From Capitulum mitella (taxonomy: Eukaryota > Arthropoda > Thecostraca > Pollicipedomorpha > Pollicipedidae), in NCBI GenBank assembly GCA_030062745.1, contig CP099845.1, positions 19,136,903-19,200,902 of the forward strand: a stretch of DNA of 64,000 nt, in the 5' to 3' direction. The notes beneath the pieces were generated by a model. That model had not been told where the DNA came from, did not search any database, and saw nothing but the letters and a program-made list of their open reading frames with translations. The stretch's first letter is position 1, and each line of letters begins with the position of its first letter. Position numbers and translations under genes: made by a program. Below are positions 37,301-50,600 of the stretch, in pieces.

Positions 37301-38564
37301 GGGACGCCAAACTCGCAACAAAAGGGCGCCAAACTCGACCATAAAAAGGCTTAAATGGCACGAAGCGTTCAGTTGCTTGTCACGGACGATGTAAGTATGA
37401 CTAGCGCGTGCGTCTTGACGCGTACGAGCTTGAATGCGGGATCCCCATGTTATATATGGGCTTTTCATATTATACATGTATTCTGCTGCGACCACTTCTT
37501 AGAGGTTGCAATGACGCCTTTTTCACAGAAGGGCACCCATGTCCTACTCAAGAGCGCACTGTGCAGCATGTGCACTCCTTAACGACATGGCGCCTATGTA
37601 CCCACGGACAAAATTCGTCCACAGAAAATTGAATCAAGCGCCAGTCTAAACGTAGGGTCTGGCTCTGTGCCTCGGCGTCACAGAAAAGTTCTTCCAACAA
37701 AAAGAGGCCCAGTCCTTAGATAATGTTGCCTCTTCGACGCTAATACGGTGTTATTTTGGACAATAAGGGGCCAAGTGGGGATGCACTGGATCGGGATTTT
37801 TGTGGTCCGGCCATCTCTCACCGCACGCAAAGGCATGGGTATAACCACGGTTCAGAAATGGGGGGGGGGGATGGACAAGCCGGCTGCAGTCCACCAAAAA
37901 TAGGTACCGGGGAAGGTGAAAATGACCTTTTTCGGTTGCCGCATGACGAAGGTTGAAATTCCTTTCACTGGATTTCAAAGTTCAAGAAATTGTTTCGCCA
38001 ATGGGAAGAACCTATATGATACGTTACAAATTAGGGGGACAAATCACCACTTCTGGAAAACTACGTGGGGCATGTTCCCCCCAGCCCCCGCAAAGTCTAC
38101 ACCCATGGACAAGGACTTCAGAATTCGCAGAATGTCACTACAGCGTACAAATCGTCCCTTGAGGCATTTGTGCGAGAGAATTTGAGCAAGATAAACATTT
38201 GAAAAATAAAAAGATAATAAACCACAGAATGGGTTGCTTAGCACATACTGGCTATTGTTTCACGGCTTTTTGAGGCTGAGTCCCACTCTTGCGAAACATG
38301 TACCAACCCTCCCAAACTAAGACGGAAAAGTGGTGCTCCAGACAAACCTTGGAACTGCCAGTTACGTCGACAATCTAATGCAACAAGGCACATTTGTTAT
38401 GAAACAGTTTTGTAGGCAGACATTAGAACAACGTCTTGATCGTACACCGTGAGGCTAAATATCCGGCAATATTCGACCGGATCACAGAAATATCCAGTTG
38501 GATACCGGGTACCAGGTAGTGTCTAGTATCCTGTCGGATATCCGGTGCATCTCTAGTGCCAAAG
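34335..38564. other. Intergenic DNA, nothing recognised
   Basis: No gene or repeat family identified. A GC-richer patch at 35220-35530 has TCAGTT-type initiator-like sequences and a donor-like GGTAAGC at 35521; it could be an unplaced 5' exon, but nothing confirms this. The ORF at 36595-36903 is unrecognised. Confidence 0.4.
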
Positions 38565-38890
38565 TTATTCAGCGGGGTGCCTTTGTCTTACAAGGGGAAC
38601 CTTTTGAACAGGGCGCCTATATTCCGTCACAGGAGCGCCTTCTTAGTTTTTGGTGCCACATGGGCGTCTTCTGCATGACAGCGCAATCTTACTCTATCGC
38701 AGGAGCACGTTTTGATCGACAGGTTGACCATAAACTATTTCAGGGCGTCCTCTTAATGTCACATGGAGCTTTGGAATGACAAGAACCTCGTACTCCGTCA
38801 CAGGGGCGCATCCTTATTGTCACAGGAGCACGTTTTCAGTAACGGAACGCCCATGCTCCATCGCAGGGGCGCCCACATCCCATCGTTGCC
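38565..38890. repeat. Degenerate tandem repeat of about 30 bp
   Basis: Imperfect units of the type TCACAGGGGCGCCCATATTC (variants TCACAGGAGCGCCTTC, TCGCAGGGGCGCCCACATCC). Confidence 0.7.
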
Positions 38891-39739
38891 GGGTGTCAAA
38901 ATGCCAGGGGGCGGTCATACTGCTCGCCCCCTCCCCCTCCCCCCGCCTGACAAGTATCTGATTCCTCGACTTATCTTCGACATCCTAGCTTCAAGCGTCA
39001 TGGCAAGAGATAGGAGCTCCCGATCATTGTCAATAAAATTAATCGCCTTTAGCCCGAGAAGGTAACGCCTTTTTCAGTGTTATTTCTGCTGCGTGGTATG
39101 AGTCGGGGTCTAATGTGATTATGGCTTAGATCACTGGTGCAGATTTTGTGTATAACAAATATTAATCATTGTTTCTCACCACAGGCCATTAATCATGGGC
39201 CATTCACGGGCTCGAAGCCGTCGATTCTGCAATATTCTACTACGAAAACACATTAAACCGCGCACCTCCGGAGGCGCTCGAGCTCTCTTTGGATTGTTTT
39301 TGTACCGAGCCCCAAAAAGAGGAAAGGCTTGAGATTTTTAGTAATTGTTAGCATGCCATTGGTACACCGTTTCACATAAATCCAAACTGAGACATTGGCA
39401 GACCATTCTCCTATTCTCTCTTCTAGAGAAGCCTGCCAAAACAGTCTCAGCTGACACCAGGCGTTGTCATAGAAAGGAAATGGCACACGGAAATGTCCCG
39501 CGAATCAATAGCAAGTTTTCTCTAATATGTCTACTTTGAATTTCTCGGAAATGCCATTCATCTGGCCCGATGTAAATATTACCAAGGCGCTGTTTTTGCT
39601 GTTCAGTCAGCAATTGCACTACGTAGGACGCCTTTTTCTGTTTGCATCAATTTGCCCAACTATCTTATGTAATTACTCGTTGGTTCGTATGGATTATGGC
39701 GTATAACCACTTGGGGTCCCCCGTCCGGTGTCCCATTCA

Positions 39740-39835
39740 TGCATACAGAGGGCTAGCGGCATCGACATTCGAACCTACAACCTTCCGCTTCTGAGTGTCT
39801 CTATCTACCAAGCTGACGAGGATTGCAGTCTAGCT
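39740..39835 (-). repeat. tRNA-like sequence, probable tRNA-derived SINE remnant
   Basis: On the minus strand AGCTTGGTAGA resembles a polymerase III A box and GGTTCGAAT a B box about 40 bp later. The anticodon arm and acceptor stem do not pair convincingly, so it is not called as a working tRNA. Confidence 0.45.
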
Positions 39836-40359
39836 TACACCCTTGACCGTAAGAATGGAAAATATCGGTCATTGAAAGAGCATTTATGCTGCTGAGGTAT
39901 GACATACTTTAAGCTTGTGTAACTTTCACCTGAGCCATTAATTCCCGAGATCATGAGGATCACAATAATCTCCGGAACAGCGATTGACATTCCATAAGAC
40001 ATCCAAAGATTATACACGGATTTAAGGCTAGCTGCTGGGTCCTGACCGAAATTGACCTTGTGTCTTGACTTGATCCGAAATGTAAGGGATTTTGTGGTTT
40101 CGATCGTCGTGAAAAAAAACAGTATAAATCAGCGCTTATGATTTGCTCATTTTAATACTCCTTTAAACCTAGACTTTGGTACGTCCCGGGCAACTCCCTC
40201 CATGAAAAGACACTGAAGTGTAGAGCGACGATCGCCTTACTTTGTTCCCGTATTTATGTTTCGTAATGTTAGCCTTGTTCCTGAAGCGTCGCGGGATGCA
40301 TTGCCCCACAAACATTGACACCGGAGTAGGCGAATGACATTGCATGGAGATGTCTCACC

Positions 40360-40362
<3 letters not shown>

Positions 40363-40402
<40 letters not shown>

Positions 40403-40450
40403 TGCGGAAGAGGGGGAGGGGAGGGAGGGGGGGGAAGGGGGGGGGGGGGC
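40363..40450. repeat. (GA)n followed by a poly-G tract
   Basis: About 17 GA units, then a G-rich run with single A, C or T interruptions. Confidence 0.95.
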
Positions 40451-41329
40451 GAAGACAAAAGGAGAGAGCTTTACATATACACGATGGTATACGTTGGGAA
40501 AAGTCTTCATTTAATGCAATTGTTGTTTAAGACCAGGGCATATTCCCCTTTAATAAGCTTTTTCTGGGTGTTCTCAATAGATATTATGTTTCGTTTCACT
40601 TTGTTCGGTAAGTTAAAAAGATGGAAGTGCCAAAACTAAGAGTTGTCATGTATTCTTTCGTATCGTTTTGGGAATACCATTACCATCTTCTGTGGAGGTA
40701 TAAAACAAATGTTAGCAAATCGGATCAATCGGATGCAAGATTTTTGTTAATAGCGGGTGTATCACTCTCAAACACGTGGAACATTTACATTCTCTCTGAT
40801 GATTCGGGATGATAACAAACAAGTACAGAACGGCAAAAATACAACAACGCAGTCTATAACATGCCATACCTCCCCCCGCTGATTTAAAACAGTTCTTCCC
40901 AGCCCGATAAGGTCAAAGTGGCACACGGTTTTGTTTACTTATTGGGCGACGGAGCGACATCGCTAATGTGGCGCGACTCAAACACAATGAATCGCCGCTG
41001 CTCTTGACGGGCCATCAAGGCAATCATATTTTCCTTTTACGGTGTGCTGTCTCTGATGTTTCTCTTCCATATGTTGTTCAATTGCTCCCCCTCGTAGGTG
41101 CATAGTGAATCGTTTTGGTCGAGATGTGGTCGTAACACCAATTTAATTTGTGTTTTGAACGTTGCAAACTTCATCAGGACATACAAAGTGGTAAAATACA
41201 CTGGTTTCTTCAGCTGGTCTTGGTCCTGTTGCACTCTGTTGCGAGAGAGAGATAGAGAGAAGGGGACTAGCGCCCTTTAGTTGTTTTCGCGGGAAAAATC
41301 CCAACTGATACTGATTAAGCACAAGCTAG

Positions 41330-41333
<4 letters not shown>

Positions 41334-41388
<55 letters not shown>
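41334..41388. repeat. (TA)n microsatellite
   Basis: About 27 TA units, roughly 240 bp upstream of the cuticle gene start codon. Confidence 0.97.
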
Positions 41389-41625
41389 CCTGCATATGCC
41401 TTGCCAACAAAACCTCACGCACTGTTAAGACTGCAGCTCTTCTGTCTTCGTTACCGACTCCGGTGGCCTCCACACTGACAGTTCCGTGGTGTCGTCTGCT
41501 GGAGAGGGTCGGTAGATCACGTGGGGACGAGTTGAGAACCGCTGGATTTCGAGTCTCGACCTCCATAAAACTGAGAGTGGCGGGGGTGGAAGCCTGCAGT
41601 CGGAGGGGCGGATCCGCCGGCGGCC

Positions 41626-44600
41626 ATGGCTCCCCGTCTCCAGAAGGTGAATACCCGTCGGCAGTGTCGGGTAGGGTGTCGCGCGCAGTGTCGCTGCATT
41701 CTTCGAGGCGGCGCACGTGTGAGAGGCACATGTGCTTGGTGACGGTGCGAAACGTGGAACGTGGAATGCGAATGTCGGGGGTCTTTGCAGAACATGGACA
41801 ATCCCTGTCAGGAAATTTGCCCGTCGAGGAACTGTATCAGTCTCTGGAACTGGAATTCGATTTTCGAATCAAAATCGTTGGCAGTGAACGCATGGGGATA
41901 AGTACACTGAAACACTTCAGATTAATTTTTAAATGCCTCATCTTTCGCAGCTTTGAGTTACGTATTTTTGTAGGATATCTTGATGTAGTTAGCTTCCAGC
42001 GTGATTGATACCCCCTTGTGTTCATCTCTTAAGAACCATTAGTTTCCGAGATCAAGGGACCTCGAAAGTCCCCGAGCGGCGAGAGGCATTCTATAGGCAA
42101 TCCGGGGCTGGGGACAGGACACCAAGTAACCAGTCAAAAACCAGGCTGTTGTTTTTGCAACAATTATCCCATGATGAATATTACGCCTTCCTCTCCTGAA
42201 GAACACGCGTTGGCTAAAGATAAATGTGACCGGTTTGTGGGGCCTGGGACATTGCGGGACACGTCTTCGAAGCAGGCATTTCACCATAGTAATCTGCTGG
42301 CTAGGAGAAATTTTGTTTCTCTTAGACAATGAAGCCCTTGTCACTGTCTCAAAAACCGAAAATGAGTGATTAAGATTTGATCATATATTCTCGACAAAAT
42401 CAGCTGGTAAGGCAGTGGCATCGCATCGGCCGCCACCCGAAATGTCTCTCCTCCATACCCTTTATGCCGCAAACCCCTATGTCGTGTGCCAGCTGGTGGG
42501 CCTGTATGGGCTGACTGAGCTGACCCTTCTACCGTCCCAGGTGGTGTACCTGCTGGTGGGCCTGGTTACCCTGGCCGCCTGCTCCCCGGCCGTGGTCCGC
42601 CAGCGTCCTCTCGGCTCGGCCGGCACGCGGCTCACCTCGGAGAAGGACGCGCGCATCATCAACTACCAGAGCGAGAACTACCAGGACGGATACCATTTCC
42701 AGTGAGTGGGCGCCGCACCGTGGCCGAGCTCGGCGACCCGTGCGGAAAGCGGCCCTGTCACGTGACGCTGGTCACGTTCCGCCCGAGTGACGTGCCACGT
42801 CAGTACTGCGGCGGCTGACGTGGCACGTCACTTGTTTTGGAGCGCGTCGCTCACCGCTGACGTCTCGCGTCATTAACTTGTCTCACATAACGGCTGCTTG
42901 GTGCCCGCCTGCTGTTTGCGGGCGAAGCTAGTGGCTGGTCGGATTGGACGATAAATCTAAGAGGAGTGTAAACGTGCGGTTCGCGCGTTCCACTGTCTCA
43001 GAGAGGTTCCCTCTTTTACAGTGGTATCTCTTTCAATTTGCGATGGAGCCCTGAATGATTCCTAAGAGGCTGAACTTCTTTGCTGTAGATAAACTGAAAC
43101 ATCGACACTCATGCTACACAGGTGGCAGGGTACATGTGACTTGCGGTTTCCGTTTTCCACAGACACGTTATGATGAGGCATATTCTTACGCTCCTTATTA
43201 GATTAAAGCTGCACACGTTAGAACATGAACAGTCAGGACTGATGCGGATTTGCGCGATGGGAATCATTTCAGATCAACACGGACTCAAATGAGAATAACA
43301 CAACTTTATTTCCTAGTTAGCACTTGGGAGCAACATACATGCACATGAGACTTGAGTAAGTCCTGGATCCTGATCCATTCGTCTTAAAATTATGTCGTGC
43401 ATGCTTTGAACATAAATTTTGGCGAACTGGACACGGTCATCGGCACAGGTGCAGCCAGGGGGAGCCGGATGCCAGGTCCCCCCCACTTAAGGCCCGCATT
43501 TTTTATGGAAACCATTGCACATCGTGTTCCCGGCAAGCGTTCTTCGTATGATTCGTATGATTTCATTGCACACTGAGCTCCACCCCCTCCCCTTTAAGAA
43601 AATCCTGGCTTACGCCCCTGGCCTTATGAACATATGGTTGTGTTCGTACGCAATTCACTAAAAGCTTTTCTTGGTGGAGAACGCCGAATGCGATTCCATT
43701 GAGAAACGTTTGATGGATCATTGGATAATCCGGAAGATTATGCACGGGAACAAACACAGTTTATCATCGTAACAGCTCCGCATTTCCGTTTGTCATTTAC
43801 GCTGGCATTCAAAGCCCAAAGTGACTGCAATGCGGTCTAAGTGGCCGACGCAGGTTTTGCCTCCATTGTCGCATGCCTCGAGTACACGAGACAATGCTGT
43901 ATGGGGTCATCATGATTGAAAGGAACGAAGTGTCAACCGCCATTGACACTGCATTGACTCACAGAATGGCGTGCATGCTTGTCGTCAGCCCTTCTTGGCG
44001 GAAGCAACTTTTTCGCCATTGAGAACCTCAGAAATACACGTCCAACGGGCTGTTTTTTACATCTGTCCTGTGATAGGTTGGCAAACTTGTTTGGCGGTAT
44101 ATTCAGCTACAGGCATGCTGGAGCCATCTATGCAGTACATGGCAACAACGAGAACTTCCCTCCCGGGATTTGTGCATCTCCCTTCCCCCATCCAAAAAAG
44201 CATGCATCGGAATAAAGTGCAAGTCAGTTGGCATGGTTTCACGAACACCTTTAACCCTATTCCCGGAAAGCCAGACGGTATGGCCAATTCCCGGCAGGGG
44301 GGGGCGGATTCTCCCCCCCCCCCGAGATCTCGAGAACTACTCATCCGATTTCATCGCAACAAACGGACAATCGATTTCCCATGACGTAAACTACACTTAA
44401 AAGGAACTTTTCAAAATTTTGAACGGGTTGGGTGCAGGAGGGACAAAAAAACAAAATGAAGGTACTTTTGGACATCTTATAACTCCCTTGTTTATGTACC
44501 GATTTTGATAAAATTGGCATGAATCGAGGGATTATGGATGGGGCTTTTACCATTGATACACACATCTAAAATTAAAAAAAATCAAAGGCGTTCACAGGGC

Positions 44601-47600
44601 TTCGAAAATAGGAGGATTAGTTTTTTAACAAGTGAATGAACAAAGACAAGTAAAAACGCTTTTTTGGCTTCTACTAGTCATGTGATGCTAAATGAGTACA
44701 AATCATATTACAATGTTTGTATAATGTTAGCATAGGCGGTGCCAGGGACATGAAAAAGGGGAAACTGCCATGGTCACATGCTCTTGAGATCAGCTCGCGA
44801 CCTTTGACCTTAAATGACCTCCAGTGACCTTGAAAGCATTTGAAATGGTCTCGTGTGCATTTAATATTACCTGTAAACGTTTTCAATCATTTAAATTCAC
44901 TTTGTTTCAAAAATTCCATTTGACGGCTATTGTGATGTATGGTACGCGCACTGACGTTTTAGGTCATAGCTCTGTGACCCGACCTGATATCAAGCTGGAA
45001 CTTGATGCACAAGTAGAGGGCACCCTTCTTCGTCATGCATGTTCCGGGTTTGGCGTTTGAAAAAGTAGCGCCAATATTATAACTATAAAAACAAATTTTG
45101 ACTTTTGACCTTAACCTGACCTTGTAAAGTGACCTAGATGAACAAAATTGTATTCGCACGTTGCCCGACTATTTTGCTATACATCCATGTAAAGTTTTAA
45201 GTTCTATCTCAAAACGCTATTTTTGGAAGTCATTTTCCTTTTACCCTCAATAGGGTCAAAAATGGCATGAGGTGCCTCCCGAAAAACGTTGGCTGGCTCC
45301 GCCCCTGAGCAAAATGGAATCCCGAAATTTTGTCACGGGATGTAGAAAGAATAGTTAGGAAAAGTCACCGAGTTTCGTGAAGCTGCGTCAAACACCCTGA
45401 AATTGGCAAGCAAAAAACCCGAAGGGGTGCCTACCCAAGCCCCCCTGGCGGGAATCGCATTAAATGCGCTTCCGCATGCATTAATTTCAAGCTCAGCGTC
45501 CGTTCCGGCGCCTCACAGGCCCTCTCCACACGTTGGCAACACCGCGCAGGGCCGGTGCGGGCGGCCGCCGTCCTGCTATGACCAGTACCAGTGACGTCAC
45601 GGGACGCGGCGGCCTTCACAGACCAGATGCGGCGATTGTCACCTACGAGGCGGCCGGGCGTTAAGACGATCGCAGCGTCGCAGCAGAGCAGATGGCACGA
45701 GCCGAGCTGGAGGAATTAGCCGAGAAAGATGGCGATGTCGAAACAGCGCTGGGTCTGCGGATCAAATGCCGGCCTGTGCCTGGTCGCCAGCCGGTTGCCC
45801 AACGGGTCGGGATTGACCCCGTAGACAGGAGGAGGAATGCGGGGCCGACGTTGTCGCACCGCGCGGCTTATCCACTGAACGCTGCCCGCTACCGCTGCCA
45901 GCTGCCGCCTGGGTGTGTTCAGTAGCTTGGCTAAGGGGAGCTCAAAGGAGGTGCATGATCCCCCTCCTATGGTAAGAGATTTAAAAAAGACTATGTTATT
46001 ATGGCTCATCATTTGTTTAAAAGATAAAACTATGTAGTTTTCCACTGAAACGTAGTGTACCTTGAGGTTCAAAATGTTCAAGTGTGCTATCTGACAGGAA
46101 CGATTTCCCCGTGTTCGCAATAGAATGACAAGAATAACATCAACCTTTTTATTTAGCTCTGACCCCCATCACCCCGGATAAAAATCCGCGCAACTCTACT
46201 TGGTGTGTTTCGTGGATGCGGGATGATATACGTGTTTAGTTCTGGGGCATTACGCTTTTTTCCAAAAACTGTGCCATTTTTCCCAAATGATAGGTTCACG
46301 CATTTAGGAACGTATTCGCATGTAGCGACTGGAAGAAAAACTAGTTTCTTGCTTCATGCGAGGGGAAGCCATGAAGATAAGTTTCTCCATCAAGAATCAT
46401 CTCTCTCTACCCGCAACGAGTGTAATATTCCAGTGGAAAATTGCTGAATTTATCACAGTTAGGTCCCAAATTGGCGTTCACTGAATTCCAGTTGTCTTTC
46501 TCAGTAGGTTGTGCCTAACAACCAAAAATGGCGAAGATTTAATCCTCGTAATGGCCATTCACGAATTCGCTTTTTTTTCTCCATACATAGGCTGGCTCAG
46601 CTGTGTTATTCTCGGCTAGGGAAATAGTTATGCAGAACTGGTATAGTTTGTTGACATGTAACTACGGACGTTTGGTTCCACATTCAAGAGAATTTGTTTT
46701 CTCTAGTTATGAATTTGAATGAATTTGAATGAAGAAAATTAATTTGAAGCCATATCATAGATCGATCTTCATGGCTTAACACAGTGGCAGAACAATGCTT
46801 TAAGGCTTGTCACCAATCCCCGCCTGGTACGACGAGTCTCTGACGGGTTCTGATCGTCTTTGCATACACTGCTCATGAGTATCAGCTTATTGTTGCCCCT
46901 GATTGCGGTGACAGAATGCTTACCAGCTGAAGAGCAACGGAATTTTCTGCTGAGACAGTGGTTTTTCCATGGTGCGACGGGCCGGTTCTTAGTGAAGCGA
47001 AAAATGGGGACAAAGAGACGTGGCCGTGATAACGTCATGCGAGTGATGACCCCAGTATTTGCCATAGGAAAGGTAACTGCGCGGGAGAGAGATGGAAACC
47101 AGTTCCGCACGGAGAATAGCAACTGTAGGACGAAGACGAAACTGTAGTAGAAGTTATAATGATTTTGAGATTTGTACCACAGTATATCTTGCACACCTTA
47201 TGTCCGGATATGAATACATATCAAAGATATCGTCCTTTTATTCTGGCCAGCAGGTTTATTACACGCCCAGTGTATAGCTTTATTACTTATCTAGCCACAC
47301 AAAAAATGTTCATGCGGAATTGCTTTTGTGCTGCACCTTTTGACAACTCATGCCTGCATTTCAGATTGGAAGTTCCTAACTGTCGTTTCAAGGTTTCCCG
47401 TGCCTTTTTCTGGGACAGCCGTCCGGTCAGACGGGCGAATTAAGCTGCTGTGGGCGCTAAGCACCGTCCCGACGGCATGGGTCCGAGTAACAGTAAGAAA
47501 ACACATGGCTGACAACGGATTACCGACTATTGCTTCATGTTCACGAACATCCATCGGCCGGCACACAAAAATTGTTTGGGCAGAATCTCGTATTTTACTA

Positions 47601-50600
47601 CCGCAAGATCACCAGTTGTGACACAGCTAAACGAATGGTGCAAGATCACACTTTGGCTTTGGCTTTGGCGGTTCTTACCTGCGCAATATTTTGTAACATC
47701 ATCTGAAATCCGAAAGCCAAAAGTCAAACAGTTTATCCGTGTGATTAAACCTACCCCAAATGTTGATCACTCCCCGGATGTCGGTAACTTCATCTCGCCG
47801 TTTTTGAAAATTAATGTGTATAAAAAATGCATCGAAAGCAAAAAATATACTCTTCCGCCCGAAGGGGAGGGAAAAAGACACGTAGGCCCTTCTTTTCGAA
47901 TGGTGGGCCATGGCTCCAATGTTCCCCTGCCTGGATCCGCCAGTATGTTGTGTAAACAACTAGTGCATTTCTTATGAAGATTTTGCCCGAAGCATGATCA
48001 GCTATCTCATTCAGAAGCAAGGGCGTAACCAGGATTTTGCCAAGGAGGGGACCGTGACAAATCCAATCCGCTTCAAAGCTGAAAATTTCGGATTTAGGAA
48101 ACCTTGCTTTCGAGGCAGGGAAAGTTTTATTTATTGCCATTTCTTATGCGTATAAAAAACGTTAAAGCTTCAGACCTAACGGGGCCGTGGTTTCCCTGAC
48201 CCCCTTGGCCACGCCCCTGGCCTGAAGTGGAATGGTTTCCCTGATCCGAGGGTTCCCATTTTTCTTTTGCGCCCGTATATCGCATTAAGCAACCAAAACT
48301 CACATCACATAGAGTCTGCGCTCGAACGAGCCCCCACACAATCTCGCAATTTCTCGGCCCAGGCCGCATCGCCGCAGATCCGATCGGCCTTCGGCATTCG
48401 CTCCAGCTGCGGCGGGCGCGGCCGGATCGGCGGCGAGACCGCGGATCGCGGCCAAGACGCGCGCAGGTGGGACGGTTTCGCCGTGCCCGAGACTCCCGAG
48501 TCGCGGCAGAGCAGTCCCGCGCCGTGTCGTGGGAACTCGACCGGCGCTCCGGCAAAAACTGGCGCTGGCGTCCGCGAGAGCGGTGGGAACGTTCAGAATC
48601 GGCCCACACGCAGGCGGGTGCGTCGGAGATTTAAAAAGATAAGGTATGTAGCTGCGCGGACTGCGACGATGAAATCCGGGCAAAGTGGGTTTTTTTATAC
48701 TCTTTTCATTTGTCTGGAACAAGCCATTATTTGGACAGCACCACGATTTCCCTCGTCATTCATTCCAATTTATCACTGGAAGTTAACATGTCCAGTGTGG
48801 TGCCTTAAATTAAGGCCACTTTCGACCAAGTAAGCGCAGATCTGAGATTCGAGGTAGTACGCATGTGGAAAACCTATTACGCACGATGCTAGCCAGCCAG
48901 CAGATGTATACAGAATTTAAGTTTCCATTTAAAGCATCCACGGATCGTGTGCTGTATTCTTGTGAAAAGGTGTTAAGGGAAAATCGGACTTTAATGCATT
49001 GCAGAATAAACGTGCATGGCCAGAGGATAAGGCATCGCATGTATCATTCGCCGTTTTATGAGCGCAACGTTGCCGCCGTCGCGGGGCTGAGAACCACTGC
49101 CCTGTCCCGGGGCCGAGAACCACTGCCCTGTCCCGGGGCCGATAATCACTGTCCTCTCCGGGACTAGGAACCTCTGCCCTGTCCCGGGGCTGAAAACCAC
49201 TGCTCATGGGGCTGAGAACCACTGCCCTGTCCGGAGCTGAGAACCACTGCTCACGGGGCTGAGAACCTCTGCCCTGTCCCGGGGCCGAGAACCACTGCCC
49301 TGTCCCGGGACTGAGAACCACTGCCCTGTCCCGGGGCTGAGAACCACTGCCCTGTCCCGGGACTGAGAACCACTGCCCTGTCCCGGAGCTGAGAACCACT
49401 GCCCTGTCCCGGAGCTGAGGACCGCCGCCCGGGTACGGGGTGGGTGGTCGGACGGCGGTCAGCCGGGGTCGCCGTCTCAGCTGTACCCCCACGTCGCGGT
49501 GTCAGCTGTACCTCCTGGCCGCGGTGTCAGCTGTACCCCCTGGCCGCGGTCTCAGCTGTACCCCCTGGCCGCGGTCTCAGCTGTACCCCCTGGACGCCGT
49601 CTCAGCTGTACCCCCTGGACGCCGTCTCAGCTGTACCCCCTGGACGCCATCTCAGCTGTACCCCCTGGCCGCGGTCTCAGCTGCACTCTGTGGCCGCGGC
49701 GGGGTCTCGGCGGCCGGCCGATGCTGGGCGGACCGCCATCCGGCCCGCATAGCGCCTCAGATGAGCCACCGCGCGGCACTTTGTTGTCCCCGGCGGCGAT
49801 CCAGCGAGGCTGATCTGCCGCTGACCAGCACCTGGAGAGCCAGCGTCACGCGCCGGCTACTGTGGCCGGGTCCACGTGGTCCGGGGAAGCCGCTGGATTG
49901 CGGTGGGTTTGTAAGGAGTGTACTGGAGGCGGGGTGGAGGTGCACTGGGTTTGGAGTCCGGCTGGGTGAAGGCGGTCGAGATTTTTAGGGAGACCAGGAC
50001 ACGGGAGAGACCGAGATCGGATGATGGTTTTCAGGAATCGTAATTTGACAACAAAGACACAGACGTAATGTCGAGCTCTAGAAGCGTTGTGTAGGGGTCA
50101 AGACCAGAAGAGCTTTACTGCGCTTTACTCCTGGGCTATACAGAGCTCTAATCCCGGAACGCTGCGTACCGAGTGACTAACAGATTAACACTGCAGAGCC
50201 GCTGAATTGTTTCATGCCGCATAACGCACCTGGAAGAATTAGAAGTTGCAGGTGTTTCGCTATCCCAGTCTGCCATGGCTTATGGGCTGGACCAAATTAA
50301 CAGTTTGATATGAATCATAGCAATGGTATGTCAACGTAGCTGCACTGTTCAACGGGACAGGGCAGTAGTTCTCAGCCCCGGGACAGGGCAGTAGTTCTCA
50401 GTCCCGGGACAGGGCAGTGGTTCTCAGCTCCGGGACAGGGCAGTAGTTCTCAGTCCCGGGACAGGGCAGTGGTTCTCAGCTCCGGGACAAGGCAGTGGTT
50501 CTCAGCCCCGGGACAGGGCAGTGGTTCTCAGCTCCGGGACAGGGCAGTGGTTCTCAGTCCCGGGACAGGGCAGTGGTTCTCAGTCCCGGGACAGGGCAGT

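Noticed and set aside
41463-42008. 181-codon plus-strand ORF overlapping cuticle exon 1
   Set aside because: In a different frame from the exon that completes the signal peptide; no recognised domain.
48267-48833. 188-codon ORF in a GC-rich patch
   Set aside because: Overlaps long ORFs on the other strand, has no recognised domain and lies inside a cuticle gene intron; open frames are expected at this GC content.
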